Positions 6,745-7,963 of a stretch of DNA of 7,963 bases are shown here, one piece after another; the stretch's first letter is position 1; each line of letters opens with the position of its first letter. The stretch is from DATJPR01 sp035506295 (GTDB lineage: Bacteria > Bacteroidota > Ignavibacteria > UBA10030 > UBA6906). The stretch is from NCBI GenBank assembly GCA_035506295.1, contig DATJPR010000153.1, forward strand, positions 1 through 7,963, in the 5' to 3' direction. A model generated the notes under the pieces. It had not been told where the DNA came from. It did no database searches and was given only the letters and a program-made list of their open reading frames with translations. The position numbers and the translations under genes are program-made.

Positions 6745-7227
6745 CTATGGTGATTGGCCAGAATTGGACTCAATAGCCTTCTTCATCGCATTCAAGGTGT
6801 CCTGCGTTTCTCGCGCGATTTTTCGCCTGATGATGAAGTTCAGCAAACACACTTTCAATGTTGAACTTGAATAATAATGAGTCATTTCCACTTTGGTCAT
6901 GCTATCGCCAATCCTCGAAAGGGTCGACTCCACCACATAATCCGGAAGCAATTTCGAGAGCCCCATCGTGTCCTCCGGAAAAACCGTCACGAGTTTTTGC
7001 AGAGGAACAATCTCAATGTCTTTTTCCACACAGGTGTTCTTCCCGTCTTTCAGGTGACATTGATACGATACGCCGGCTTCTCGAAACTGCTTGCCCGAAA
7101 GGAGATCCACTTTGTTCACACGTGGGTGATACTCTGCAATTTTGGAAAGGTCCATATTGAATTCCCACACCTTTTCCACAGGAGCATTGATGATCACCTC
7201 CTGCCTCGATTGAAATTTAGGTCTCAT
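6745..7227 (-). CDS. SRPBCC (START/polyketide cyclase-like) family protein
   Basis: The 160-residue product has the helix-grip fold pattern: opening strand and motif EVIINAPVEKVWEFNMDLSKI (from residue 10), then the typical YHPRVNKVDLLSG, a short beta sheet with VSYQCHLKDG, and a late strand pair (YVVESTLSRIGDS, TKVEMTHYYSS) before a long C-terminal helix (RRKIARETQDTLNAMKKAIES). These proteins bind hydrophobic ligands in a central cavity; some are cyclases or aromatase-like and many are of unknown function. No catalytic residues can be assigned. It lacks a signal peptide, so it is cytoplasmic. The ATG at 7227 follows the hydrolase stop by 33 bp, which supports cotranscription. The 69 bp to the next gene contain a small GC-rich hairpin (CCGGG/CCCGG, 6721-6736) shortly past the stop, without a T-tract. 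Confidence 0.85.
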   Translation of the reverse strand: MRPKFQSRQEVIINAPVEKVWEFNMDLSKIAEYHPRVNKVDLLSGKQFREAGVSYQCHLKDGKNTCVEKDIEIVPLQKLVTVFPEDTMGLSKLLPDYVVESTLSRIGDSMTKVEMTHYYSSSTLKVCLLNFIIRRKIARETQDTLNAMKKAIESNSGQSP

Positions 7228-7260
7228 GGTATCTTCGCCGAAACTTTCTTCTTCCGTGAA

Positions 7261-7963
7261 TTACTCTGTGGCTGGCAGTGCCGGGAGTGAGCGCAAAAAC
7301 GATCCGACAACGGCGGCGAATCGGTCGGGTCGGTCATAGTGGAGCCCGTGCCCAGCGTCCGGGATTTGCTCAACCTGGATTCTCGGATTCGCACGTTGCA
7401 GTTCTGCGGCGACCGCGGGTGAGACCACGCCCGCATCACTGATCACGAGAAGGGTCTGACCATCAATCGCCTCCGCCAACTGCATGTAGTCCGGGTTCGG
7501 TGGCATGAGGACATCGAACGCGCGTATGCTGGTTTGAAGTCGTGCCCGGGCAATGAGCTCAAGCACTTCCAATGAACGCTTTGGATGTCGTGTCCGCCCT
7601 TCTGCCATCAGCTCATCCAGTGACTTCTTGAGCATGCGCCGGTGCTGATTCGCTGAATCGCTTTCAAAGACCTGACGCTGAATTCTCGGGGTCAAGAATG
7701 TCGGGTCGACAAGGATCAGGCCACGGAGAAGATTCGGTTTGCGAGCGGCCACAACGGCTGCTGTTAATCCCCCCATCGAGTGCCCAAGCAGGACCGGAGA
7801 AGAAAGTCGCAGAGCCTTCATCAAGCCAACGACGTCGTTTGCGAGGTCTTCATAAGTGTACCCAAATTCGGGGACACTCGACTTACCATGCCCCCTCGCA
7901 TCCGGCATGATAACGTCATATTCTCCCGCCTGAGCACCTGCCAAATGAGTCCAACAGGCACCG
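7261..7963 (-). CDS. Alpha/beta hydrolase, 5' partial
   Basis: The frame is open to the window edge, so the true start lies outside; the TTG at 7944 is not needed as a start, because upstream codons continue the family pattern GACWTHLAG. Visible parts, numbered from that TTG: DARGHGKS (15-22), the nucleophile elbow GHSMGG with Ser56, the strand GLILVDP (75-81), a helical cap with MLKKSLDELMAEGR (104-117), the strand TLLVISDAG with Asp170 as the likely acid, and DAGHGLHYDRP with His199 as the catalytic base. The Ser-Asp-His triad appears complete, so it should be an active cytoplasmic hydrolase of the esterase/epoxide hydrolase/haloalkane-type superfamily; the substrate is unknown. It is the first visible gene of the three-gene minus-strand group. 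Confidence 0.92.
   Translation of the reverse strand, partial: GACWTHLAGAQAGEYDVIMPDARGHGKSSVPEFGYTYEDLANDVVGLMKALRLSSPVLLGHSMGGLTAAVVAARKPNLLRGLILVDPTFLTPRIQRQVFESDSANQHRRMLKKSLDELMAEGRTRHPKRSLEVLELIARARLQTSIRAFDVLMPPNPDYMQLAEAIDGQTLLVISDAGVVSPAVAAELQRANPRIQVEQIPDAGHGLHYDRPDRFAAVVGSFLRSLPALPATE

Overview
The window looks like a chromosomal piece of a moderately GC-rich Gram-negative bacterium from the Bacteroidota/Chlorobiota side of the tree, or one of the uncultured phyla that share its surface biology (Ignavibacteria- or Kapaibacteria-like is my guess). Two proteins carry the C-terminal type IX secretion (Por) sorting signature QNYPNPFNP(S/V)TTI, each with an N-terminal signal peptide. 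One gene is preceded by a good match to the Bacteroidota promoter, TTG-N20-TAnnTTTG. There are no tRNA, rRNA, CRISPR, transposase or phage genes.

Layout. (a) 1-1129, minus strand: a secreted YD-repeat-like protein, open from its ATG to the window edge, where it is cut inside its sorting domain. It has no stop codon in the window, so a simple ORF list misses it. (b) 1130-1698: a 569-bp divergent regulatory region with a candidate promoter in each direction and a perfect 11-bp inverted repeat in the predicted leader of gene (a). (c) 1699-4854, plus strand: a 1051-residue secreted protein with seven FG-GAP-like loops (a probable seven-bladed propeller), a large unassigned beta-rich centre, a CARDB/Ig-like domain and a type A sorting domain. 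(d) 4855-5112: a convergent gap that may hold a 34-codon minus-strand ORF with a perfect ribosome binding site. (e) 5113 to about 5946, minus strand: an outer-membrane beta-barrel of the MetA-pathway/transporter-like type. (f) 6226-7963, minus strand: three closely spaced genes, an alpha/beta hydrolase (5' end outside the window), a SRPBCC-fold protein and a DUF1572/DinB-fold protein, probably one transcription unit.

How they fit together. Genes (a) and (c) are divergently transcribed cargo of the same secretion route and may share regulation. Genes (e) and (f) look like ordinary accessory functions: an envelope barrel and small-molecule or stress-type soluble proteins whose substrates cannot be read from sequence. 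I do not see a defence system or biosynthetic cluster. The most unusual elements are the leader inverted repeat, the unassigned centre of the 1051-residue protein and the small ORF.
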